Shown here piece by piece: positions 54,591-62,452 of a DNA stretch of 64,000 nucleotides. A program made the translations under genes and the position numbers. Source of the DNA: Coriobacteriaceae bacterium (lineage in GTDB: Bacteria > Actinomycetota > Coriobacteriia > Coriobacteriales > Coriobacteriaceae); contig CP107217.1 in assembly GCA_025757745.1 (NCBI GenBank), forward strand, positions 2,108,001 to 2,172,000. Reading direction: 5' to 3'. The notes below the pieces were generated by a model that made no database searches, had not been told where the DNA came from, and saw nothing but the letters and a program-made list of their open reading frames with translations. Each line of letters starts with the position of its first letter. Within the stretch, counting starts at the first letter, position 1.

Positions 54591-54677
54591 AGAAGGGTCC
54601 TTTCAATATGCAGGGGGCGGGCAAACCTACGTCTGCCCGCCCCCTGTCGCTAATCAGATAGCTTGGGCAGCAACTGC

Positions 54678-55994
54678 TTACTCGGAAGCAGCCTTCTCGG
54701 TCTTCCAGCCATCGACGAAGGCGTTCTTGACGCCGTCCCACTTGGTGTTGTCGGCAGCGTAGGCGATCAGAGCCTGCTTGAGGTTCTTCTTCCACTCCTC
54801 AGAGGGGATGTAGACGAAGTCCCAAGCGACGGTCTTCTTGCCGTCCTTGGCCATGGCAACGGCCTGCTGCGAGAAGACGTTGGTGGTCTCCTTGGCGCTC
54901 TTGAACGGAGCGGTCAGACCCATCTTGTCGGCGATGATGCTGGTCGGGGTGTCAGCGGTGACGCACCAGTACATGAAGTCCTCGGTGGCCTTCTGAGCAT
55001 CCTCGGAAGCCTGGGAGCTCACGCACCAGTAGTTCTCGCCGCCGGAGCACAGGCCCTGGTTCTCCTCGCCGTCGACGCCGATGTAGATCGGCAGCATGCC
55101 GAGCTGGTCGTCGGTCATACCGGCCTTGGTGAGGTCAGCGTATGCCCAAGAGCCGTTCTGATAGAAGACGGCCTTGCCGGTTGCGAACTCGTTGGTGGCG
55201 TCGTCGCCGGTCTTGGAGGCAAGCTGCGAAGGATCGCAGGTGGAGTCGGTGATGTACAGGTCGAAAATCTGCTTGAAGTTGTCGAGATACTCGCCCTTGA
55301 TCTCGTCGTCCTCCTGGTTGTGCTCCTTCTCGAACTCGTAGTAGAGCGGGAGGTTGGCGAGGTGGGTGGTGTAGCGCCAGCTGGAGGAGTCATCCATGCC
55401 GGCAGAAGTGAAGGCACCCTCAACGCCAAGCTCGTCCTTGCGGGCCTGGATGTCGTCAGCGCAAGCCTTCAGCTTGTCGAAGGAGTTGATGTCCTCGGCC
55501 TTGTAGCCAGCCTTCTCGAGCAGCTGCTTGTTGTAGATGATGCCGTAGCTCTCCTGGACCCAGTCGATACCCAGATCCTTGCCATCGGACTGCAGAGCCA
55601 GGGAGTCGTCAATGAGCTCACCGCGGAGCTTGGTATCGGACAGGTCGGCGCAGTAATCCTTCCAGTTCTTAAGACCGGTGGGGCCGTTGACCTGGAACAG
55701 GGTCGGAGCGGAGCTCTTGGACATCTCGGACTTGAGCTTCTCCTCGTAGGTGTTGGAGGCGGCGGTCACGATCTTGACCTCGACGCCCTTCTCCTCCTTG
55801 TACGCCTTGGCGATCTCCTTCCACTCCTTGTCGACCTCGGGCTTAAATTGGAGGAAGTAAACCTCGGCAGCGTCACCAGAAGCAGAGGAGCCGGAGCCGG
55901 CGGAGCCACCGCAGCCCACGAGACCCAGACCAAGAACCGCAGCCGCGGAACCAGCAAAGCCCAGGAACTGCCTTCTGCTCATTTCGTTCTTCAT
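54678..55994 (-). CDS. extracellular sugar-binding lipoprotein (CUT1)
   Basis: A 438-residue binding protein. The signal MSRRQFLGFAGSAAAVLGLG leads to lipobox LVGC with Cys28, and the twin arginines suggest possible Tat export. The mature protein starts with a Gly/Ser spacer. SBP_bac-type features include NEFATGKAVFYQNGSWAYAD and a Trp-rich region consistent with oligosaccharide stacking. ATG 55994 follows AAGGGTGG. With malQ and glgP close by, maltodextrin is the likely ligand, but this is not proven. Confidence 0.9.
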   Translation of the reverse strand: MKNEMSRRQFLGFAGSAAAVLGLGLVGCGGSAGSGSSASGDAAEVYFLQFKPEVDKEWKEIAKAYKEEKGVEVKIVTAASNTYEEKLKSEMSKSSAPTLFQVNGPTGLKNWKDYCADLSDTKLRGELIDDSLALQSDGKDLGIDWVQESYGIIYNKQLLEKAGYKAEDINSFDKLKACADDIQARKDELGVEGAFTSAGMDDSSSWRYTTHLANLPLYYEFEKEHNQEDDEIKGEYLDNFKQIFDLYITDSTCDPSQLASKTGDDATNEFATGKAVFYQNGSWAYADLTKAGMTDDQLGMLPIYIGVDGEENQGLCSGGENYWCVSSQASEDAQKATEDFMYWCVTADTPTSIIADKMGLTAPFKSAKETTNVFSQQAVAMAKDGKKTVAWDFVYIPSEEWKKNLKQALIAYAADNTKWDGVKNAFVDGWKTEKAASE

Positions 55995-56100
55995 TACAAT
56001 CCACCCTTTCACACCGTGGCGGCACCCTTTGCCGCCGCCTTCGGAGATTGGCTCGGGGACTTTGCCCCTTTTGCTGATTTGTACGATACGCTATTTGGCT

Positions 56101-56190
56101 ACTTGTTTGAACAAGTATTACTAGAGCGGTAGAAAAACTTCGGTGAACGGTAATTTCAACTTGATACTTGACAAGTTTTGTATAAACAAT
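56101..56190 (-). promoter_or_regulatory. operator region before the ABC operon
   Basis: ACTTGTTTGAACAAGT (56101-56116) has seven-base inverted arms. ACTTGACAAGT (56166-56176) and TTGTATAAACAAT (56178-56190) are related sites. The motif CGGTGAACGG at 56141-56150 also occurs before two Amadori operons. TAATAC at about 56116-56121 (minus strand) may be the -10. Confidence 0.5.
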
Positions 56191-56211
56191 TATTTGTTAT
56201 CAAATGCAGAG

Positions 56212-56258
56212 AAAACGCCCGGTCAAGCCGATGCATCGTCGGTTTGACCGGGCGTTTT
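56212..56258. terminator. long bidirectional terminator
   Basis: AAAACGCCCGGTCAAGCCGA pairs with TCGGTTTGACCGGGCGTTTT. It ends the GntR gene and insulates the ABC promoter. Confidence 0.9.
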
Positions 56259-56300
56259 CGCTTTGAGGGCATGAGTCTCGTCAGGCTGCGAGCTAGCCGG

Positions 56301-57020
56301 CTATCGCTTGGAGTTGACGCGGTAATGGAAGATCTCGGGATGCGTGCGGGCATGCGTGACCTCGAACAAGATGCCGTCCGAGGTGTACGACTGGCTCTCC
56401 ATGACGGCAACGCAGTTGTATTTACCGAGGTCAAGATAGCTGCAGTCCTCATCGTTGGCGAGCTCGACGCTCACTGTACGGCGACTCGCCATCACCTTGA
56501 CGCCGCGTTTGTGCTCCAGATAGTCGTAAATTGACTTTGCGGCGATCTCGGGCGTCAGGCCCTTGGCGATTGACTCCAAAAAGTAACCATGGTCCACTTG
56601 GCGCGCGTTGCCGTTGAGGCTTCGGACACGCACCACGCGAATCAACTCCTCGCCCACCTTAAAGCCCAGGCGACGAGAGAGTTGCTCGGTGCAAATCAAA
56701 TGCTCAAAAGACTTAACGTCCGTCGATGCAACGGCATTGTTGCGCTTTGCAAATTCGCCAAACGACTCGACTTCCTCGAGTGCGCCCAGCATGTCGGTTT
56801 CACCCTTGAGCCAAATAACGCGCACGCCCTTGCCGTGTATAGGCTGCACAAACATCTGGTCGGCCAGCATGCTCAAGGCGCGTCGAACGGTATTGCGCGT
56901 GCAGCCAAATTCCGCGGTCAGCTCGGCTTCGGTTGGCAGCATCTCCTGAAACGCATAAGTCCCGTTAATGATGCGCGAACGGATCTCGCGGTAGATTCCT
57001 TCGTAAATCGCTTTTGGCAT
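56301..57020 (-). CDS. GntR/UTRA regulator, TreR-like
   Basis: A 239-residue protein. The winged helix includes AFQEMLPTEAELTAEFGCTR and NTVRRALSMLADQMFVQPIH, then GKGVRVIW. The UTRA domain (about 85-235) has VRSLNGNARQVDHGYFLES and ends EVTHARTHPEIFHYRVN. The pattern resembles the trehalose operon repressor TreR, which senses a disaccharide phosphate. It is divergent from the PTS-HAD gene and upstream of the ABC operon, and TGTTTRAAC sites flank it, so it probably controls both and malQ. Confidence 0.87.
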   Translation of the reverse strand: MPKAIYEGIYREIRSRIINGTYAFQEMLPTEAELTAEFGCTRNTVRRALSMLADQMFVQPIHGKGVRVIWLKGETDMLGALEEVESFGEFAKRNNAVASTDVKSFEHLICTEQLSRRLGFKVGEELIRVVRVRSLNGNARQVDHGYFLESIAKGLTPEIAAKSIYDYLEHKRGVKVMASRRTVSVELANDEDCSYLDLGKYNCVAVMESQSYTSDGILFEVTHARTHPEIFHYRVNSKR

Positions 57021-57072
57021 GACTTCACCTCTAATGAATATGTATGGCTAGGCACGATAGCATTTCTTGAAG

Positions 57073-57205
57073 TTGTTTAAACCGATTATCGGCAAAGCGA
57101 CAGGATTTAACCGTTGACGGTTTCTGTCACGCTCAAACCGGTTTCGCTCAAAACTGCCGGTATGACAATCGTCTGGTCCTCTACAATGAATCCATTGTTT
57201 AAACG
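57073..57205 (+). promoter_or_regulatory. two operators in the divergent GntR/PTS region
   Basis: TTGTTTAAACC (57073-57083) and TTGTTTAAACG (57195-57205) are near-identical sites. TACAAT at 57184-57189 lies just before the second site and may be the -10 of the PTS gene; its -35 is poor. Confidence 0.6.
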
Positions 57206-57247
57206 TTTCACCACGCGCAACGCGCCTCGATATTCGGGAGGCAGAAC

Positions 57248-59698
57248 ATGCTGCAAAAAATCCAACGCTTTGGCGGGGCAATGTTCGCGCCCGCCATGTT
57301 GTTTTCCATATCGGGCCTTATGGTCGGCGTCTCCGCCCTCGCAACGTCTGCGGATATCGTCGGCGACCTCGCCGTATACGGAACCCCTTGGTACGTTTTT
57401 TGGACTATCATTCAGCGCGGCTCGTGGACGGTCTTTAAACGACTTCCGCTCCTTTTTGCCGTAGCGCTGCCCATCGGCCTTGCCCAAAAGCAACCGGCAC
57501 GTTGTTGCCTCGAGGCGCTCGTGGCCTATTTTGCCTATTGCTTCTTTTTGAGCGAGATCATCAAGCTGAGCGGAGACAACCTTGGACTTAAGTACCCGTC
57601 GTCTTTGACCTCCGCTAGCGGCATCACCATCATCGACGGCATCAAGACGCTCGACACCGGCATTATCGGCCCGCTGGCGGTGTCGGCAACCGTCGTCGCC
57701 ATCCATGACCGCTTCTACGATGTCAAGGTTCCCGATTGGCTCGGCACCTTCTCGGGCTCCTCGCTGGTCTACCTCATCAGCTTTTTTGCCGTGTTTGCCC
57801 TTGCCGCTATCTCGGCCGCCATCGTGCCCTCCGTATACGCTGTGACCGAAACACTGCGCCACGCACTTGCGGGCGTCGGCCCCTTTGGCGTGGGCATCTT
57901 TGTGCTTTTGGAGCGAGCGCTCGAGCCCATGGGGCTGCACCACCTGCTCTACATGCCGATCTACTACGACAACCTGGTCATTAACGACGGCATCTACGCC
58001 ACGTGGAGCAGCTTGCTCCCCATCCTCTCCCATAGCACGCGCCCCCTTAATGAACTTGCGCCGTGGGCCGGTTTTACCGCCACCGGCTGGGTCAAGCTCT
58101 TTGGCCTTCCCGCCATCGCAGCCGCGTTCTACTCCACCGCAAAACCAGAGCGCCGCGCCGGCCTCAGGGCCATCCTTGTTCCCGCCATCATCGCCTCGGT
58201 GGTTTGCGGCGTTACCGAGCCACTCGAGTTTCTCTTTATGTTCACCCACCCCGGGCTCTTTTTTCTCTACGCCGTCTTATCGTCTTGCCTTGCCACAACC
58301 ATGAATCTCTTTGGCATCGTCGGCATCTTCTCGGGCGGCCTCATGGAGATGGCAGCCTTCAACTTTATTCCGCTCATGCGGACGCATGCCGGCTCCTACC
58401 TTTTGGCGCTCGGTATCGGCCTTGCCTTTAGCCTCATCTTTTTTGTTAGTTTTCGAGCACTCATCTTGATCTATGACCTTAAGACGCCGGGCCGCGAGGA
58501 TCATGTCGCCAATCGCGCGGCAATCGATCATTTAACGGGAAGCGGCTTTGCCAAAGAGCAATCTCCCAATGACGAGGTCAATAGTCGATCCGATCAAGAT
58601 CACGTCCTCGCTGAGCGGGTAATTCAGCTTTTAGGTGGCGTTGGCAATATTGTGGGCGCAACCAACTGCGCCACGCGCCTGCGCGTCGAGGTCGCAGACC
58701 CTTCCATCGTTGCAGATAACGCGGCGTTTGTCGCGGCGGGCGCCAAGGGCCTCATCATTACGGGCAAGACCGCCCAGGTGATCATCGGCATCTCCGTTCC
58801 CCGCGTTAAAGAGCATTTTGACCAGATCATGGGCCTCGAACCGGGTTTTGCATTCGCCGCCTCGCCTTCTCATGCCGCCGACGCCACCAAAAAGCATGGC
58901 AATGTCTGCTTCTTCGACATCGACGGTACGCTCGCCTGGCAAGATCCCAGACTTGCCCAGGAGCTTCCCGAGGACGAGCGAGACCTCTCCCCCTATCCCG
59001 ACGAGACGGTTGCACAGGCAATTCGCACGTTTGTCGCCAACGGCAACAAAGCCTTTATCTGTACGGGGCGCACCCTCAGCTGCATCCATCCCAAGCTGCT
59101 CGAGCTGCCGTGGGCAGGCGTCGTGTGCCTCGCGGGCGGTTACGCCGAACTCGAGGGGCGTATCGTGCGAAATGCAGCCATAAACCCTGGTCTGCTACAG
59201 CGCCTCGCCCCCTATCTCGAGCAATCGGGCGAGGTCATTCGCTTTGAGGGCATCGATCGCGTCGTGCGCATGAGTGCAGATGCCCCCGAGACGTACGGCT
59301 ACGCACGCACCGTGGGCGACGCCGTCACGCAACTTGAGCACTACAACGCCTATAAAATTCTTATGTCCACACCACTTGCCAACCGCATCGCCCAAGATGA
59401 AGAGCTTGGACCTCTGCTCTGCCTCAACGAGCTCGAGCTCGAGGTCACAGAAATCTCGCCGCGCGAGTGCACCAAACGGGCCGGAATCAAGGCTGTGCTT
59501 GACGCCCTGGGACCAGACCACGGCACCGTATATGGCATTGGCGACGCGAGCAACGACATCGCCCTCATGGAGGCGGTCGATGTTGGCATCGCCATGGGCA
59601 ACGCGCCGGACTTCCTCAAGGAAAAGGCCGACTACGTAACCGACAGCTTCGACCACGACGGTGTCGTCACCGCGCTCGAACACTTTGGGCTTATCTAG
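57248..59698 (+). CDS. PTS EIIC-EIIB-HAD phosphatase fusion
   Basis: An 816-residue three-part protein. Residues 1-420 are a glucose/maltose-type EIIC with about ten spans (GVTEPLEFLFMFTHPGLFF is the sugar-site region). Residues 455-535 are EIIB, with phosphocysteine Cys474 in GATNCATRLRVEV. Residues 550-816 are a Cof-type HAD hydrolase: nucleophile Asp557 in FFDIDGTLAW, a Thr/Ser motif near FICTGRT, the lysine region TKRAGIKAVLDALG, and metal ligands in GIGDASNDIALMEAVDVGIA. EIIA must come from elsewhere. The fusion would phosphorylate a sugar on entry and could dephosphorylate it in place. ATG 57248 has a GGGAGG ribosome site. Confidence 0.92.
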   Translation: MLQKIQRFGGAMFAPAMLFSISGLMVGVSALATSADIVGDLAVYGTPWYVFWTIIQRGSWTVFKRLPLLFAVALPIGLAQKQPARCCLEALVAYFAYCFFLSEIIKLSGDNLGLKYPSSLTSASGITIIDGIKTLDTGIIGPLAVSATVVAIHDRFYDVKVPDWLGTFSGSSLVYLISFFAVFALAAISAAIVPSVYAVTETLRHALAGVGPFGVGIFVLLERALEPMGLHHLLYMPIYYDNLVINDGIYATWSSLLPILSHSTRPLNELAPWAGFTATGWVKLFGLPAIAAAFYSTAKPERRAGLRAILVPAIIASVVCGVTEPLEFLFMFTHPGLFFLYAVLSSCLATTMNLFGIVGIFSGGLMEMAAFNFIPLMRTHAGSYLLALGIGLAFSLIFFVSFRALILIYDLKTPGREDHVANRAAIDHLTGSGFAKEQSPNDEVNSRSDQDHVLAERVIQLLGGVGNIVGATNCATRLRVEVADPSIVADNAAFVAAGAKGLIITGKTAQVIIGISVPRVKEHFDQIMGLEPGFAFAASPSHAADATKKHGNVCFFDIDGTLAWQDPRLAQELPEDERDLSPYPDETVAQAIRTFVANGNKAFICTGRTLSCIHPKLLELPWAGVVCLAGGYAELEGRIVRNAAINPGLLQRLAPYLEQSGEVIRFEGIDRVVRMSADAPETYGYARTVGDAVTQLEHYNAYKILMSTPLANRIAQDEELGPLLCLNELELEVTEISPRECTKRAGIKAVLDALGPDHGTVYGIGDASNDIALMEAVDVGIAMGNAPDFLKEKADYVTDSFDHDGVVTALEHFGLI

Positions 59699-59814
59699 CC
59701 GAGCCCCTTGCCGCGTTTGCGACCGCAAGACTCAATCGTCTTCAACCGCCGCGCTCGACGCCCCAATGTGGCAATATGTTGTCTGCATAATGCAACGGTG
59801 CAGCCTAAGAAAGA

Positions 59815-60840
59815 ATGCGAGAACCCGTGTCCAGTCCGTTTACCAGCTTTTTAGCCCAGCACTTTGACCAGATTAACGACTATCTGGCCACGTTCTTTGA
59901 CGGACAGGCAACTTCCGCCGATATCGAGCGTTACCTGTATACCCCGCTCTCGGCATTTACGGCCAATGCCGGCAAGCGCCACCGCCCGCTCATCTGCATG
60001 CTCGCCGCCACCGCGGTAGGCGGCAGCTTTGAGAGCGCCCGCAGCGCGGCGGCAGCTATAGAGCACTTTCAATCGGGAGCGCTTATCCATGACGACATCG
60101 CCGACAACGGCCAACTGCGTCGCGGCAAGCCCTGCATGCACCTTACCGAGGGCACGGGACTTGCCATCAACTGCGGCGATCTGGCGCTCACCATGGTCAC
60201 CAAGACGGTTCTCGACGACCCCACGCTCGAGGCAGACGTGAAACTCCGCGTGCTCCACGAGCTCACCGAGATGATCGTCCGCACCATTGAGGGCCAGGCA
60301 CTCGACTTGGGCTGGGTCCGCGATGGGCGCTTTGACATCTCGGTCGACGATTATCTGGACATGGCGACGCACAAGACCGCGTACTACAGCGGAGCCACGC
60401 CACTTGCCGCCGGAGCCATTATCGGCGGCGGCAGCGAGGAGCAGATTGAGGCGCTGCGCGCCTTTGGCCTGTACACGGGCCTTGCCTTCCAGATCCAAGA
60501 TGATCTGCTCAACTTGATCGGCACCAAAGAGGCCGCCAACAAGGACTTCCGCACCGACATCACCGAGGGCAAGCGCACGCTTGTCGCCGTACACGCCCTC
60601 TCTGATGAACGCCACCACGACGAGATCGAGGCGATTCTTTCCTCGGGCACCGATGATCCCGCGCAGCTCGCACGCGCCGTGGAGATCTTCCAGGGGACCG
60701 GCTCCATCGATTACGCCCACACTTACGCGCTCGACCTGACCGCCAAGGCCAAAGCGGCCATCGAGAACGTTGAGCTTGATCAGCACGCACGCGAGTTGTT
60801 CCTCTCCATGGCAGATTTCTTTGTGGAGCGACTCAACTAG
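59815..60840 (+). CDS. polyprenyl (trans-isoprenyl) diphosphate synthase
   Basis: A 341-residue class I prenyltransferase. The first aspartate-rich region is ALIHDDIADNGQLRRGKP, which has D-D-x-x-D in the medium/long-chain form, and the second is FQIQDDLLNLIG. KRHRPLICMLAATAVGG supplies the IPP-binding residues. Residues around TLVAVHALSDE and the long C-terminus suggest a long-chain (quinone or C20-C50) product, but length cannot be set from sequence alone. The start is ATG 59815, or GTG 59827. Confidence 0.9.
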   Translation: MREPVSSPFTSFLAQHFDQINDYLATFFDGQATSADIERYLYTPLSAFTANAGKRHRPLICMLAATAVGGSFESARSAAAAIEHFQSGALIHDDIADNGQLRRGKPCMHLTEGTGLAINCGDLALTMVTKTVLDDPTLEADVKLRVLHELTEMIVRTIEGQALDLGWVRDGRFDISVDDYLDMATHKTAYYSGATPLAAGAIIGGGSEEQIEALRAFGLYTGLAFQIQDDLLNLIGTKEAANKDFRTDITEGKRTLVAVHALSDERHHDEIEAILSSGTDDPAQLARAVEIFQGTGSIDYAHTYALDLTAKAKAAIENVELDQHARELFLSMADFFVERLN

Positions 60841-60978
60841 CGTGGGTTATAAAACCTGTCAGCAGCGTATTTGGGTACAACTTGCTACACTGTTGAGTGC
60901 ATGTTTATGCATCTCTTTGCGTCGTCTATCCGACAGGCGCTCAAATAGTACGAATGATACGCCGAAAGGGGTTCGTTC

Positions 60979-61884
60979 ATGGAACCTATTACAACGGGCA
61001 TGCAGGGAGCAGCCGTCGAGGACGTCCAGTCCCGCCTTCTGCAGCTCGGCTATACAATCGATGACACCGAGGTCTCCGACAAGCGCTTTGGCACCACCAC
61101 CGAGCAGGCTGTTGGCACCTTTAGGCTCGACAGTGGCCTTCCCGCTGGCTGCGCCGTCGATATCCCCTGTTGGAGCGCCCTGGTAGACGCCTCGTATAAA
61201 CTGGGCGACCGCACGCTCTATCTGCGCATGCCCAATTTCCATGGCGCCGACGTTCAGGCCCTGCAGCGCGCGCTCAACGTTTTGGGTTTTGCCTGCGGTG
61301 AGGACGACGGCTATTTTGGCCCGCACACCGAGGCCGCTCTGCAGCAGTTCCAGGAAAATGTTGGCCTGTTTGCCGATGGCATGGCGTTCCAGGATACCTA
61401 CGCCTATATCAACCGCCTGCATCACGTGTGGGAGGGCAAGCCCTCGGTTACCGAGGCCGAGTCGCGCATCGGTTTTGCCCGCGCCGCCAACGTGCTCGAG
61501 CGCTTCCAGATTGCCGTCATCGGTGAGGACCCCATCGCACGCAGCGTTGCATCGCGCATGTGGAACATCGCCACGGCGACGACCGACAGCAGCGGCATGA
61601 TGCTTTGCGATTCCGAGGTTCCGACCGACGTGGATCTGGTGCTCGAGATTGCAAGCGATGAGCTGCCCGCAGATGCTGCGCCGCGCGCCACGATCGCCCT
61701 TGCCGAGTGTCACAACCTTGCACAGCGCATCCGCACCGCCAATGTCGCCGCGCAGCAAAAGCCCGCGCGCATCCGCATTGAGCTCACGGGCATGACGCGC
61801 TACAACGGAACCTTCACCGCAAGTGATGCGCAGACACTCGCCGTACGCCTGCTCGATGGCGTTTGCGATGCCCTCGCAGATTAG
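60979..61884 (+). CDS. protein with two peptidoglycan-binding (PG_binding_1) domains
   Basis: A 301-residue protein. Residues 8-75 (MQGAAVEDVQSRLLQLGYTI, FGTTTEQAVGTFRLDSGLP) and 83-150 (GADVQALQRALNVLGFACGE, FGPHTEAALQQFQENVGLF) are two PG_binding_1 repeats. The C-terminal 140 residues form an alpha/beta domain (FQIAVIGEDPIARSVASRM, VDLVLEIASDEL) that resembles the C-terminal part of N-acetylmuramoyl-L-alanine amidases but lacks the zinc histidines and glutamates. No signal peptide is visible. It is possibly a cytoplasmic or non-catalytic cell-wall-related protein. An AAAGGGG ribosome site precedes the ATG. Confidence 0.8.
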   Translation: MEPITTGMQGAAVEDVQSRLLQLGYTIDDTEVSDKRFGTTTEQAVGTFRLDSGLPAGCAVDIPCWSALVDASYKLGDRTLYLRMPNFHGADVQALQRALNVLGFACGEDDGYFGPHTEAALQQFQENVGLFADGMAFQDTYAYINRLHHVWEGKPSVTEAESRIGFARAANVLERFQIAVIGEDPIARSVASRMWNIATATTDSSGMMLCDSEVPTDVDLVLEIASDELPADAAPRATIALAECHNLAQRIRTANVAAQQKPARIRIELTGMTRYNGTFTASDAQTLAVRLLDGVCDALAD

Positions 61885-61922
61885 GTAAACTAAACGGGTT
61901 GCTTTTGGGCAACACCACACAT

Positions 61923-61997
61923 TGGGACGTAGTTCAACGGTAGAACTCCGGTTTTTGGTGCCGGCTGTTGGGGGTTCGAATCCCTCCGTCCCAGCCA
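61923..61997 (+). tRNA. tRNA-Gln (anticodon UUG)
   Basis: A 75-base tRNA: acceptor TGGGACG/CGTCCCA, anticodon stem CCGGT/GCCGG with loop TTTTGGT (anticodon TTG), T arm GGGGG-TTCGAAT-CCCTC, discriminator G, and an encoded CCA. Confidence 0.95.
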
Positions 61998-62003
61998 AAG
62001 AAA

Positions 62004-62045
62004 CAAGCCTCTCGAACGCATAGCCGATCGGGAGGTTTTTCTTGT
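62004..62045 (+). terminator. terminator after tRNA-Gln
   Basis: An imperfect stem AAGCCTCTCG/CGGGAGGTTT is followed by TTTTCTTG. Confidence 0.6.
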
Positions 62046-62078
62046 GGGCAAGCGGGGGGATTCGAACCCGCAAGGCAA
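62046..62078 (-). other. antisense T-arm-like sequence
   Basis: On the minus strand this reads TGCGGGTTCGAATCCCCCCG, a convincing tRNA T arm, but no acceptor or anticodon arm can be built around it. A similar antisense T-arm motif follows tRNA-Leu at about 7588-7608. Bases 62079-62220 show no feature. Confidence 0.35.
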
Positions 62079-62247
62079 CACAACTTCTCGTCCAGCACGG
62101 GAAAATCTACCTTCAAAAGACAGGCGCCCCAAGCCCATTAGGACCAAGAGCGCCTTACATCTAGAAAATATAAGCCTAGTTCCGAAAAGCGAGCCGCATG
62201 CAACAACCAAGTAACCACAGGCCCCGGGAGAGCGGGGGCACCGGCTT

Positions 62248-62291
62248 AGGTTTATCGCGAGTTCCGCACGAACAGGAGGCCACGTGACCTC
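62248..62291. repeat. second copy of the ATCGCGAGTTCCGCACGA repeat with a different hairpin
   Basis: ATCGCGAGTTCCGCACGA is shared exactly with 43722-43739. As there, it is followed within a few bases by a hairpin (GAGGCCAC/GTGACCTC at 62276-62291) whose sequence is unrelated to the other copy. Confidence 0.6.
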
Positions 62292-62305
62292 GATGTTTTG
62301 GACGT

Positions 62306-62420
62306 GACAGCGAGAGGGGTCCTGGTATGGCAAGGTGACGTGAAACAAGGCGGCGCTGACCTTCTGGTCGCGCCGCCGAAGTTGAACGTCAGATTGCCGT
62401 GCCAGGGCCCCTCGCAGCGT
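62306..62420. ncRNA. structured nested-hairpin element, possible RNA or repeat
   Basis: An outer imperfect stem of about 30 bases (62311-62341 with 62386-62417: GAGGGGTCCTGG against CCAGGGCCCCTC, GGCAAGGTGACGT against ACGTCAGATTGCC) encloses a second hairpin (GGCGGCG...CGCCGCC, 62349-62377). The frame content is not coding-like. The type is uncertain: an RNA or a mobile palindromic repeat. Confidence 0.4.
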
Positions 62421-62452
62421 CAAGAAGACCGCCGTTCGGTAGAACGGCGGAA
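62420..62452 (-). terminator. terminator after the JetD-like gene
   Basis: CCGCCGTTC/GAACGGCGG with loop TACC, followed on the minus strand by TCTTCTTG. It lies immediately after the stop codon. Confidence 0.7.

Noticed and set aside
62046..62160. A tRNA gene on the minus strand after tRNA-Gln
   Set aside because: Only the T arm can be formed; no matching acceptor, D or anticodon stems were found.
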